This document shows, piece by piece, positions 46,055 through 55,001 of a stretch of DNA of 64,000 bases (position 1 is the stretch's first letter; each line of letters opens with the position of its first letter). The stretch lies in the NCBI RefSeq assembly GCF_036567765.1, contig NZ_DATCTU010000032.1:1-64000 (forward strand), given 5' to 3'. The notes under the pieces were generated by a model. That model had not been told where the DNA came from. It saw only the letters and a list, made by a program, of their open reading frames with translations, and searched no databases. A program made the position numbers and the translations under genes. This DNA comes from Pseudobacteroides sp. Lineage in GTDB: Bacteria > Bacillota > Clostridia > Acetivibrionales > DSM-2933.

Positions 46055-47245
46055 ATGCTTTCAAAAAAGGTAGTTAATAACCTGACAAACTCGTCAGGTA
46101 TAAGAGCAATGTTTGAAGAAGGGGAAAGATTAAGAAAAATTCACGGTGCCCAAAATGTTTTTGATTTTACATTAGGCAATCCCGATATGGAGCCTCCTTC
46201 ATTGGTAAAGGATACTTTGAAGAAATATATATTAAACGATGAAGCTGGAATTCATAAGTATATGAATAATGCAGGTTTTGCCGATGTAAGGGAAAAAGTT
46301 GCTCAAAGTCTGACAAAAGAAACAGATGTCGAGTTAAAAGCAGATAATATTGTTATGACCTGCGGTGCGGCAGGAGGACTTAATATTATTTTTAAATCTA
46401 TACTAAACCCTGATGAAGAAGTAATCATCTTTGCACCATACTTTGTAGAATATTCTTTCTATATAGATAACCATGGCGGAAAAACTGTGATTGTAAAGCC
46501 TGATATGAATACTTTTGAACCCGATCTGAATGACTTAAAAAGCAAAATTTCAAAGAATACCAAAGCCATAATAATTAATTCTCCAAACAATCCCACAGGT
46601 GTTATTTACAAAGAGGAAACCTTAATAAAAATTTCTGAGATTCTCAAAGAAAAACAAAAGGAATTCGGAACTGAAATATTTGTAATATCGGATGAACCAT
46701 ATAATAAGCTGGTTTATGATGGGGTAAAGCTGCCTAGCATATTAAAAATATTTGATAATGCCATACAAGGGTGTTCCTTTAGTAAATCATTGTCACTTCC
46801 GGGTGAGAGGATAGGATTTGTTGCGGCCAGCCCCAAAATAAAAGAAATAAACATGCTGATGGATGCTTTAATATTCACAAATAGAACTTTAGGATATGTT
46901 AATGCTCCTTCACTTTTTCAAAAGGTGATAGCAGAAACCATGGATGTTACAATAAATGTTGAAGAGTATCAGAAGCGTAGAGACATACTTTACAATCACT
47001 TGATAGGTCTCGGTTTTACATGCGTAAAGCCTGAGGGTGCATTTTACCTTTTTCCGAAAGCACTTATTGAGGATGATGTTGAGTTTGTAAAGATGGCACT
47101 TAAATATAATCTTCTTATTGTACCAGGAAAAGGTTTTGGATGTCCGGGATATTTCAGGATTGCATATTGCAGTAGTTTAGATACAATTAATGCAGCACTT
47201 CCTGCTTTTGAAGCTCTTGCTAAGGATTGCAGGGAACTAGGGTAA
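46055..47245 (+). CDS. Class I/II pyridoxal-phosphate aminotransferase
   Basis: 396 residues. Fold-type I motifs: FDFTLGNPDMEPP, NSPNNPTGVIY, ISDEPYNKLVYDG and the PLP lysine Lys244 in SFSKSLSLPGERIG. Related to aspartate aminotransferase-like enzymes of clostridia; the amino donor cannot be fixed. AGGAGGAG precedes the ATG. It stands apart from biosynthetic genes. Confidence 0.9.
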   Translation: MLSKKVVNNLTNSSGIRAMFEEGERLRKIHGAQNVFDFTLGNPDMEPPSLVKDTLKKYILNDEAGIHKYMNNAGFADVREKVAQSLTKETDVELKADNIVMTCGAAGGLNIIFKSILNPDEEVIIFAPYFVEYSFYIDNHGGKTVIVKPDMNTFEPDLNDLKSKISKNTKAIIINSPNNPTGVIYKEETLIKISEILKEKQKEFGTEIFVISDEPYNKLVYDGVKLPSILKIFDNAIQGCSFSKSLSLPGERIGFVAASPKIKEINMLMDALIFTNRTLGYVNAPSLFQKVIAETMDVTINVEEYQKRRDILYNHLIGLGFTCVKPEGAFYLFPKALIEDDVEFVKMALKYNLLIVPGKGFGCPGYFRIAYCSSLDTINAALPAFEALAKDCRELG

Positions 47246-47299
47246 CTATCCTAAAACACTTTCCTTAAGGTTGCAAAATCACGAGCAATTTTATTCATG

Positions 47300-47374
47300 T
47301 ATGTTGCGAAAAATATATTGCATGAGCAGATGCTTCAATTGCATTTGTTAGTGTAAGCCCTTTTTCGCAACATA
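47300..47374. repeat. 14-bp perfect inverted repeat around a 47-nt loop
   Basis: TATGTTGCGAAAAA (47300-47313) and its complement (47361-47374). The loop has a small inner hairpin GCAT...ATGC. It lies between convergent genes and may be a shared terminator, since each arm ends in a T or A run, but the long loop is unusual. Confidence 0.65.
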
Positions 47375-47401
47375 TCTATATAAAAAGTGTAAATGAAATA
47401 C

Positions 47402-48151
47402 CTATTCCATTTCTACCAGATGAGCCCAATATCTCACCGGCATATGCTGCTTTTGAAGTCCGGGGTTCTTTCTGCTTTTTATAGCTATATTCTTAAAATA
47501 CAGCTTCCATAGACTTTGAAAACCTTTCTCATCGGAACTTAAGCTGCCTTTAACAGGCTTATCGATGGAAGTTAGGAACCAGCCCTCTTTATCATAGACC
47601 ACTGCAGATTTTCTCTTTAGGTCATGAATAACCCACCTTTGATCCGAAAGCCTTTTTGAAAAGTGAAGTGCCAATAAACTTATTATGTTGTTATCGGGCT
47701 CTAAAGAAGCATAGTAATAATCTCCATCCATAAGCTTAAAGCGGACTAAGCCTAAAAATCTATGGCATTCGCTGGTTACCTTCCGGCTTATTATTCGCAC
47801 TTTTAAAACGGAATCATCTGTTATAAATCTGTCCACGTCTCTGCCTAATTTAAAGCCAAGCCTTAGGTACTTGTAAATAATATACTCCTTATTTGCCCAT
47901 TCCGATACATAAACATAATAAATATTCCTCAAAGCTATTGGGGATATCTTTTCTCTGATTGAATTATAAACTTTATCGAATTTTTCCATGTCAGTTTGTA
48001 CGCTATAATCATTATTAAAAATACCTACTTGTATCATTCCTTCCGGTAATATGTTGAGGGGTATCTCATGTCGGTAGTATGAATCGTAAATTGCACTCAA
48101 TAGCCCTTCGAAGCTTCCGTCATAGGTATAATTCACCATTTGATTATTCAT
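47402..48151 (-). CDS. DUF4130 / TIGR03915 putative DNA-repair protein
   Basis: 249 residues. The N-terminus YTYDGSFEGLLSAIYDSYY and the C-terminal W-rich part (DQRWVIHDLKRKSAVVYDKEGW) are typical of TIGR03915, always found with a TIGR03916 radical SAM protein. Some relatives are fused to uracil-DNA-glycosylase-like domains, which is the only hint at a repair role. Translationally coupled to its partner (8 nt overlap). Confidence 0.85.
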   Translation of the reverse strand: MNNQMVNYTYDGSFEGLLSAIYDSYYRHEIPLNILPEGMIQVGIFNNDYSVQTDMEKFDKVYNSIREKISPIALRNIYYVYVSEWANKEYIIYKYLRLGFKLGRDVDRFITDDSVLKVRIISRKVTSECHRFLGLVRFKLMDGDYYYASLEPDNNIISLLALHFSKRLSDQRWVIHDLKRKSAVVYDKEGWFLTSIDKPVKGSLSSDEKGFQSLWKLYFKNIAIKSRKNPGLQKQHMPVRYWAHLVEME

Positions 48152-49454
48152 AAGTGGTCTCCTTTTTTGGGATGTTGAACTGTAATTGGTTTAAACCTGC
48201 TCCAAAGTATGAAAATATGGAAATTTGTCCGCTGCATACTTTTTTGGAACCGCCAACATTCTCGGACATTAATTGGTCCCTTAGGTATGTCTCATTAAAG
48301 GAGCTTCCGTAGAATTTGCCTTTGCAGGTAATAAAATGCCTTGCTCTTTTCAAAACCACCCCAATCTTTTTCAGGTCATCAAAGCCTATGGAGCAGAGCT
48401 TTCTTGTTGATACTATGATTTGAGCGGACTTTACACCAATACCGGGAACCCGTATAAGCATTTGATAGTCTGCCTTGTTGATTTCTAAGGGAAAAAGGTG
48501 CATATTGCGAATTGACCAGCATGATTTGGGGTCCAGTTCCAGATCGAAGTTGGGACTTCTATCATCTAAAAGCTCATTGGCATGAAAGGAATAGAATCTC
48601 ATAAGCCAGTCTGCCTGGTAAAGCCGGTGTTCTCTTAGCAGGGGAGGACTCCCTATAGCTGGCAGGCTGGGATGCTCTACAACTGGAACATAAGCTGAAT
48701 AGTACACTCTCTTAAGCCTGAAATGCTTATAAAGGTTTTCGGAGAGCTTTATTATGTTGTAGTCATGGTCCGGTGTAGCACCGACAATTAACTGGGTACT
48801 CTGTCCGGCAGGAACAAAAGACTGTTTTTTTCTGTATATCCTGTTTTCTTCATTAACAGTTGCTATAGCTTTATTTATAAAGCCCATGGGCTTTATTATG
48901 GCCTCCTTGTTTTTATCCGGTGCAAGAAGCTTTAGTCCCTGGCTTGATGGGAGCTCAATGTTTACACTCATCCTGTCAACATACAAGCCAGCTTCATGAA
49001 TGAGCCTGGTGTCTGCCCCGGGAATTGCCTTTAAGTGTATATAGCCGTTGAAGGAGTGCTCTTCTCTTAATAGCTTTACTGTTTTAATGAGAAGTTCCAT
49101 GGTATAGTCGGGGCTTTTAATAACGCCTGAGCTTAGAAAGAGACCTTCTATATAATTTCTTCTATAAAAATTTATAGTGAGGTTTGCCACTTCATGTGGA
49201 GTAAAAGCAGCTCTTGGGGTGTCATTGCTGCATCTGTTAACACAATATGTACAGTTATATATACACTGGTTTGCAAAAAGTATTTTTAATAGTGATATAC
49301 ATCGGCCATCTTCCGACCAACTATGGCAAATACCAGCCTTATGGCCATTGCCCAAGCCGTTTGGAGTATTCTTCCTGTTGCTGCCGCTTGAGGAACATGA
49401 TACATCGAATTTTGCTGCTGCAGATAAGATTTCCAGTTTGGTTTCCAGTTCCAT
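48144..49454 (-). CDS. TIGR03916 putative DNA modification/repair radical SAM protein
   Basis: 436 residues. Radical SAM cluster motif CIYNCTYC (64-71) with a further VNRCSND, and a C-terminal helix-hairpin-helix (LIRVPGIGVKSAQIIVSTR), the part that suggests DNA binding. First gene of a two-gene operon with the DUF4130 partner. The reaction is not known. Confidence 0.87.
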   Translation of the reverse strand: MELETKLEILSAAAKFDVSCSSSGSNRKNTPNGLGNGHKAGICHSWSEDGRCISLLKILFANQCIYNCTYCVNRCSNDTPRAAFTPHEVANLTINFYRRNYIEGLFLSSGVIKSPDYTMELLIKTVKLLREEHSFNGYIHLKAIPGADTRLIHEAGLYVDRMSVNIELPSSQGLKLLAPDKNKEAIIKPMGFINKAIATVNEENRIYRKKQSFVPAGQSTQLIVGATPDHDYNIIKLSENLYKHFRLKRVYYSAYVPVVEHPSLPAIGSPPLLREHRLYQADWLMRFYSFHANELLDDRSPNFDLELDPKSCWSIRNMHLFPLEINKADYQMLIRVPGIGVKSAQIIVSTRKLCSIGFDDLKKIGVVLKRARHFITCKGKFYGSSFNETYLRDQLMSENVGGSKKVCSGQISIFSYFGAGLNQLQFNIPKKETTYE

Positions 49455-49532
49455 TTCATCACCTTTTCGTCATATGTGGTTATTACAGCTAATTTATCAC
49501 AAATTCATCAATAAATCAAACATATGTTCGGG

Positions 49533-49561
49533 TTGATATTGTGGATTTTAAACTGTATAAT
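49533..49561 (+). promoter_or_regulatory. Sigma-A promoter of the ACT-UPF0210 operon
   Basis: TTGATA (49533-49538), 17-base spacer, TATAAT (49556-49561). It gives a leader of about 120 nt before the ATG at 49689. Confidence 0.75.
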
Positions 49562-49688
49562 ACGCTTATACCGTTCTAGCCGGGAAGATTTTATATTTGC
49601 TTTAATTTTCTTTGAATATCTAAATAAAGAAAAATATAGAAGGGTTATTATATGACACATTTTAAAATATTTTAACGGGGGTATATTT

Positions 49689-49958
49689 ATGAGAGCTATC
49701 GTAACAGTTATAGGTAAGGACAGGGTCGGAATAATTGCCGGGATCAGTAATGTATTGGCGGATAACAATGTAAACATATTAGATATAAACCAAACAACAC
49801 TTCAGGATGTTTTTACCATGATTATGCTTGTAGACATTTCAGGCCTTGTAATAGATTTTACAAAACTTGCCGACAGGTTGGAGAGAAAAGGCGAGGAACT
49901 TGGTCTTTCAGTAAGGATCCAACATGAAGACATCTTTAACTCAATGCATAGAATTTAG
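49689..49958 (+). CDS. ACT domain protein (UPF0237)
   Basis: 89 residues, a single ACT domain: MRAIVTVIGKDRVGIIAGISNVLADNNVNILDINQT. The GKDRVGIIA loop is the usual ligand site, often for an amino acid. It is always followed by a UPF0210 gene, so it may be its regulatory subunit. Confidence 0.92.
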   Translation: MRAIVTVIGKDRVGIIAGISNVLADNNVNILDINQTTLQDVFTMIMLVDISGLVIDFTKLADRLERKGEELGLSVRIQHEDIFNSMHRI

Positions 49959-49970
49959 GGGGATGGATTA

Positions 49971-51329
49971 ATGATAAGAACAAGGGAAGTACTTGAGACA
50001 ATCAATATGATACAGGAACAGTGCCTTGACATAAGAACAATCACAATGGGTATATCGTTAAGGGATTGCTGCCATAAGGACTCAAAGCAGTCGAGGCAAA
50101 TGATTTATGATAAAATAACCAGGCTTGCAGCTGATTTAGTAAAGACTGGGAATGATATAGAAAAGGAATATGGTATACCCATTATTAACAAAAGGGTTTC
50201 TGTAACTCCTATTTCAATTATTGCTGAAAGTTCCGATGAAGAAGATTATGTGAGATTCGCAGAAATTTTGGATAAAGCGGCTGATGCAATCGGTATAAAC
50301 TTTATAGGAGGCTTTTCGGCACTGGTTCATAAAGGTTATACAAACGGAGACAGGAAACTTATAAGATCAATCCCTGAAGCACTTAGTTCCACTAAATTAG
50401 TGTGTTCATCAGTTAATGTGGCAACATCAAAAGCGGGGATAAATATGGATGCAGTGAGAGAAATGGGGGAAGTAATAAAGAGGGCTGCAGAGCTATCAAA
50501 GGATGATAACAGTCTGGCTTGTGCAAAGCTTGTGGTGTTTTCAAATGTTCCTGAGGACAACCCCTTTATGGCAGGTGCATTTCATGGAATAGGTGAGCCG
50601 GAATGTGTGATTAATGTTGGCGTAAGTGGTCCGGGAGTTGTAAAAAGTGCTTTGGAGAAGGTAAGGGGTGCGGACTTTGGAACTGTATCCGAAACCATTA
50701 AAAAGACTGCTTTTAAAATTACCAGAATGGGTCAGTTGGTAGCACAGGAAGCTTCAAGAAGGCTTAATACGGAGTTTGGTATTGTAGACCTTTCATTGGC
50801 CCCAACCCCGGCAGTAGGTGATAGTGTGGCGTACATTTTGGAGGAAATGGGACTTGAGAAATGTGGTGCTCATGGAACAACTGCAGCTTTGGCACTATTA
50901 AACGATGCAGTCAAAAAAGGTGGAGTTATGGCGTCATCATATGTTGGGGGATTGAGCGGTGCTTTTATACCGGTAAGTGAAGATGCCGGAATGATTGAGG
51001 CTGTCAAGGCTGGTGCTCTTACATTGGAAAAACTTGAGGCTATGACCTGTGTATGTTCAGTAGGGCTCGATATGATTGTTATACCGGGTGATACCAGTGC
51101 TTCAACCATATCTGCGATTATAGCCGATGAGGCTGCCATAGGTATGATAAATAATAAAACGACTGCGGTTAGAGTTATTCCTGCCTACGGAAAGAAAGTA
51201 GGAGATATTGTTGAATTTGGAGGGCTTTTAGGTTCGGGACCTGTTATGAACGTGAATAGATTTGGCAGTGAGGAATTTATAAAGCGCGGAGGCCGTATAC
51301 CCGCACCTATCAACAGTTTGCGAAATTGA
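49971..51329 (+). CDS. PFL-family UPF0210 (DUF711) protein
   Basis: 452 residues, the UPF0210 family, whose fold is related to glycyl-radical enzymes. Conserved segments [35 protein letters not shown] and [12 protein letters not shown] are present. No glycyl-radical motif is visible, and the enzyme's reaction is unknown. It follows the ACT gene at 12 nt with its own site. Confidence 0.9.
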   Translation: MIRTREVLETINMIQEQCLDIRTITMGISLRDCCHKDSKQSRQMIYDKITRLAADLVKTGNDIEKEYGIPIINKRVSVTPISIIAESSDEEDYVRFAEILDKAADAIGINFIGGFSALVHKGYTNGDRKLIRSIPEALSSTKLVCSSVNVATSKAGINMDAVREMGEVIKRAAELSKDDNSLACAKLVVFSNVPEDNPFMAGAFHGIGEPECVINVGVSGPGVVKSALEKVRGADFGTVSETIKKTAFKITRMGQLVAQEASRRLNTEFGIVDLSLAPTPAVGDSVAYILEEMGLEKCGAHGTTAALALLNDAVKKGGVMASSYVGGLSGAFIPVSEDAGMIEAVKAGALTLEKLEAMTCVCSVGLDMIVIPGDTSASTISAIIADEAAIGMINNKTTAVRVIPAYGKKVGDIVEFGGLLGSGPVMNVNRFGSEEFIKRGGRIPAPINSLRN

Positions 51330-51375
51330 TGAATAGTCTAAAATTTCTCACCTCAACATAAAGGTTGATGTCTAG

Positions 51376-51420
51376 GGTAACGGGCTGTAAGTAAGATTAC
51401 AGACTCGTTATCTTTATATA
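51376..51420 (+). terminator. Terminator after the UPF0210 gene
   Basis: A stem of about 15 bp, GGTAACGGGCTGTAA with TTACAGACTCGTTATC (two non-canonical positions), then TTTATATA. Confidence 0.65.
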
Positions 51421-51449
51421 CATATATAAATTATTCTGGAGTGACCAAA

Positions 51450-51728
51450 ATGCCTAAAAATTATATTATAGCTGTAGTTCTTATTATTTTAAATATCATT
51501 GCGTTCATTATTTCCGGTATTGATAAATATAAAGCCCGACATAAAAAACAGAGAATATCGGAAAAAACGCTTTTTCTGTTGGGGATAATCGGGGGATGCC
51601 CGGGGTTATATTCATCTTTTTTTGTGTTCAGACATAAGACCAGGCACATGAAATTCATGATAGGAATTCCTATTATTTTTGCTATACAGGTTACAGCAGT
51701 TTTATTAATCAAAGGTAAAATTTATTAA
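51450..51728 (+). CDS. DUF1294 membrane protein
   Basis: 92 residues, two to three membrane helices, with the family motif KYKARHKKQRISEKTLFLLGIIGGCPGLYSSFFVFRHKTRH read across residues 24-66. Small integral membrane protein of unknown role, widespread as a single gene. ATG at 51450 follows TGGAG. Confidence 0.85.
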   Translation: MPKNYIIAVVLIILNIIAFIISGIDKYKARHKKQRISEKTLFLLGIIGGCPGLYSSFFVFRHKTRHMKFMIGIPIIFAIQVTAVLLIKGKIY

Positions 51729-51793
51729 ATATATTTTTAAATTTTGCCTGAGGTGCTATAATATTCCCAAGAGACTTTTTGGGGTGATTAGCT

Positions 51794-53845
51794 ATATTTG
51801 ACAATAGCAAATTTAAAGGTATTATAGAAACACCGAAGCATTCAAAGATTATTTTAAAAGGATCATCAGGTTCCGGTAAGACCACCATATTACTGGAAAG
51901 GTACAAATATATGGTGGACAGGCTGGGGATACCAAGTGAGAAAATATTGATACTTTTATTAAATAGGACTCAATCCCTTGATTGGAGAACAAAAACCTTT
52001 CTTAAGGGGTCCGGGAACATTTGGAGAACTTCATATTATGGATTTATTCAGAGTGAAATCAGGACCCATTATCCGATTGTATTAAAAAACTGCAGAGATA
52101 TTATGGACCGAAGGATAAAGCCGACTTTCCTTACTTTTGAGTCTGCCCAGTTTTTGGTATCTGCAGTTATCCAGGCACACAGGGAAAGAAAGGGAATATT
52201 CCCAGGGGTGACATCATTTACAGATAGGATATCCATAGATATTACTTCAAATCTTGTTAAAGCGGCAACCTCAGGTATATCTTATAAGGATATAGGTAAA
52301 AGGCTGTACAATTCTCTGGAAATCAAAGATGACCTCAAAAAGCAGATTTTCAGTGATGCTGATAATATTACCGCTGCATACAGAAATAAGTGCATTGAGC
52401 TTGGAGTGTTTGATTTTGCCATGGCTGTTGAGCTTTATAATAATTGCCTTATTACGGATGATTTCTATAGAGAGCAGCTATTTAAGAGGGTGCAGCATTT
52501 AATAATAGATAATCTTGAAGAGTGTGTGCCTACAGAGGTTGATTTTATCGAATTGCTTCTGCCTAATGTCAGGTCTTGTCTTTTCGGTTATAACCATGAG
52601 GGCGGGTATGGTCAGGTTTTCGGCAGCAGCCATGAGTATGTGAAGGAAAAGCTTTTGGGTAGGTGCAAGGTTATAAACCTTGATAGCTCTTTTACATGTC
52701 AAAGCTTTATGTATGAATTCTCAGACATGCTTTATGAATACATTGAGGGAAATACTGCCTTCAAAGCATCAAATAAAGCATTTGTTGAGAGGACCCAGCC
52801 TGTTGAACTTAGAAGTGAGATGTTAGAACTTATAGGTGATAAAATAGTAAAACTCATAAGGGAAGAGGGTTACCTTCCTTCGGATATAACAATTCTATCA
52901 ACGTATGCAGACCCAGTTACTGAGTTTGTTATCGGAAGAATATTGGAAGCTAACGGTCTGACTTTAAACAATCACTCAAGAAAAAACAGAATAATAGATA
53001 ACCCCTTTTCTCAGGCACTTATTACATTGGCTTTACTTTGTCATCCCTCATTCAATCTTCCCCCTAACAGGGATAATGTGAGAGCTTTAATAAGGCTGAT
53101 ATTAAAGATTGACCCAATAAGAAGCTCTATTCTAGCAGATGAGATTTGCAGGCAAAAGCCCTTTGCAAAGTTTCCTGATATTGAGTTTCCAGGTCTAGTA
53201 GAGAGAATAGGATACTATAATATAGAAAAATATGAATATATAAGAAATTGGATTGATGAATACAGGGAGCTAGAAAATAAGCTGCCGATAGATGCCTTTC
53301 TGCAGAAGGTTTTTCTTGAAATACTTGTATCCCATGATTTGTCCGATAATGATGTATTACAGGCAAAAAATCTCATAGATAGTGCTCAAACATTTGTCGA
53401 AATAGTATCGAGGTTTAAGAATATCAGTGTGGACAAGGGTTTTTTAGAAATGGTAAGAAGCGGGATTAAAGCTTCAGAGAGTATTTTTGAATTGGAGGAG
53501 AAATTGCAAGGCAATTCGGTTGTATTAACTACTCCTGTATCCTATCTATCATGCTCAATGACTTCTAAGGTTATTATATTAAGCAGTTTGAGCAGCAAAA
53601 ATTGGACGCCTAGAAGCATTAAGGAATTAACTAATGTTCATGTTCTTTCTAAAACATGGGATGACAAATCTATATACACAGAAGAACTTGAGGAAAAAAA
53701 TCAGAAGGAATATCTTGCTATGATCATGAGATCTGTACTTAAAAGATGCAAAGATAAAGTTATAACATTCGAATCCATTCTTTCAGCTAATGGATTTGAA
53801 AATGATGGTATTTTGGGGGAATATTTTGATGAAATTCTGGGATAG
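51794..53845 (+). CDS. Divergent UvrD/Rep-like helicase, probable ATA start
   Basis: 683 residues if read from ATA at 51794. The P-loop GSSGSGKTT (23-31) lies upstream of the first ATG (51911), so the real start must precede it. Between the in-frame stop at 51785 and this motif there is no ATG, GTG or TTG; GGGGTGA at 51781-51787 sets a good distance to ATA 51794. Motif II is degenerate: LIIDNLEE (Asp239-Asn240) instead of DEFQD. Weak counterparts of motifs IV-VI (ITILSTYADPVTEFV; VVLTTPVSYL) exist. ATPase activity is doubtful. ATA start or a sequence error are both possible. Confidence 0.75.
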   Translation: MFDNSKFKGIIETPKHSKIILKGSSGSGKTTILLERYKYMVDRLGIPSEKILILLLNRTQSLDWRTKTFLKGSGNIWRTSYYGFIQSEIRTHYPIVLKNCRDIMDRRIKPTFLTFESAQFLVSAVIQAHRERKGIFPGVTSFTDRISIDITSNLVKAATSGISYKDIGKRLYNSLEIKDDLKKQIFSDADNITAAYRNKCIELGVFDFAMAVELYNNCLITDDFYREQLFKRVQHLIIDNLEECVPTEVDFIELLLPNVRSCLFGYNHEGGYGQVFGSSHEYVKEKLLGRCKVINLDSSFTCQSFMYEFSDMLYEYIEGNTAFKASNKAFVERTQPVELRSEMLELIGDKIVKLIREEGYLPSDITILSTYADPVTEFVIGRILEANGLTLNNHSRKNRIIDNPFSQALITLALLCHPSFNLPPNRDNVRALIRLILKIDPIRSSILADEICRQKPFAKFPDIEFPGLVERIGYYNIEKYEYIRNWIDEYRELENKLPIDAFLQKVFLEILVSHDLSDNDVLQAKNLIDSAQTFVEIVSRFKNISVDKGFLEMVRSGIKASESIFELEEKLQGNSVVLTTPVSYLSCSMTSKVIILSSLSSKNWTPRSIKELTNVHVLSKTWDDKSIYTEELEEKNQKEYLAMIMRSVLKRCKDKVITFESILSANGFENDGILGEYFDEILG

Positions 53846-55001
53846 TTTATAATTTGTTTGAAATTCATAAGTCTTATCAAAAAATCAAAAAATAAATCAT
53901 AAAAAAAACCGTGCAAATTGATTATAATAGATTATAGAGATTAGATATATATTTAGTTGATTCGTAATAATATTATTTTTTACATAGGGAAGCAATTGAG
54001 ATATCGCTTGATTTCTTCCTTTTTGTTGTCCGTTTTTTCTTTAATTTTATATAAGGTGGTTAAGGAAGTAATATTAAACGAGTTACATACACTAATATAT
54101 TTTAACGAGATCGGTTGTTACTGGGTTCTTCGTTGTATGTTTCATTGATTTACTTTTGCATTTATACGAGAAACAATGTTCGAGGGTTTAATTAATTTAG
54201 AGATATTAGTCTAGCTATGCATGAATTGATTGTTTTACTGCAGCGTTATTGTTTTTCGAACTTTGAAAAATTCATATGAGCATATAAATAGCTTTTATAT
54301 AAAGTAATGCTGAATAATATTTAAGCTGTTAAGATTAACTATACACTAATAAATGATTTTTTTACTACTGATTATACAAAATTAAACATACTCTTTATTC
54401 GAACCAATAACACACTTCATTCTTGAAAGATATAAGTATTCTCAACTCCAAGCAGATATTAGATCTATTGGGTTATAATATTTATATTACCTATTGCTGA
54501 TTTGATCCTGATTTATAACAATTTTCACATCTAGTACGAAATCCATACTTTACAATTTTTTAATAATTGATTATTGACTAAAAATTAATTCTTCAGGAAT
54601 AAATAAACTGGTCTTTATTTAATAGATCAAATAATGATTGATATTATTTGAAAAAGGCAAATTAGAAAGATCGTTGATTAAATATAATTTTTCTGAAGAT
54701 ATTTGCGGTTTTGTTTTATAATGCGTACAAAAACCGCAAATTAATTTTTATTACTATTTTGAGAGGAGTGATATATCAACTTAACAAAAGCCAATACATT
54801 CTGTTGAGACTCCAAAAAGTTATATTAATAACAGAATACGGAAAGGATAGAGCATACAAATAGCCGCATATTTGCGACTGAGAATTAACAGAGAGAAAGA
54901 CTAAGGGGTTTTACTTATCTTATCTAAGGGGTAAACTAGAAAAGTGCTTAAAGTTTCGTTTTATAAATAAGTACGGAACAAAATAAAGGGGGTTTATCTA
55001 A
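53846..55001. other. 1.16-kb AT-rich intergenic region ahead of the scaffoldin gene
   Basis: No open frame of more than about 60 residues has a ribosome site here. The first 700 bases are over 70 percent A/T and show no structure I can name. The last 300 hold the inverted repeat at 54701, a purine-rich stretch with the near-repeat CTAAGGGGT (about 54902 and 54927), and the AAAGGGGG ribosome site for the GTG at 55002. Such long leaders are seen ahead of cellulosome genes, where regulated promoters are expected; no sigma-I-type site could be identified with confidence. Confidence 0.6.
54701..54741 (+). promoter_or_regulatory. 12-bp inverted repeat with TATAAT in its loop
   Basis: ATTTGCGGTTTT (54701-54712) and its exact complement (54730-54741) flank a 17-base centre containing TATAAT (54717-54722). 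It could be an operator over a -10 box about 280 nt before the scaffoldin start, or a terminator (right arm followed by TTAATTTTTATT). Confidence 0.5.

Noticed and set aside
51911..53845. ATG at 51911 as the start of the UvrD-like gene
   Set aside because: It leaves the in-frame P-loop outside the protein and has no suitable ribosome site.
53957..54148. 63-residue hydrophobic open frame in the long leader of the scaffoldin gene
   Set aside because: It starts at TTG with no ribosome site and has the composition expected of translated AT-rich DNA.
54840..55001. Purine-rich leader segment as a possible c-di-GMP or other riboswitch
   Set aside because: None of the conserved aptamer strings that I know is present.
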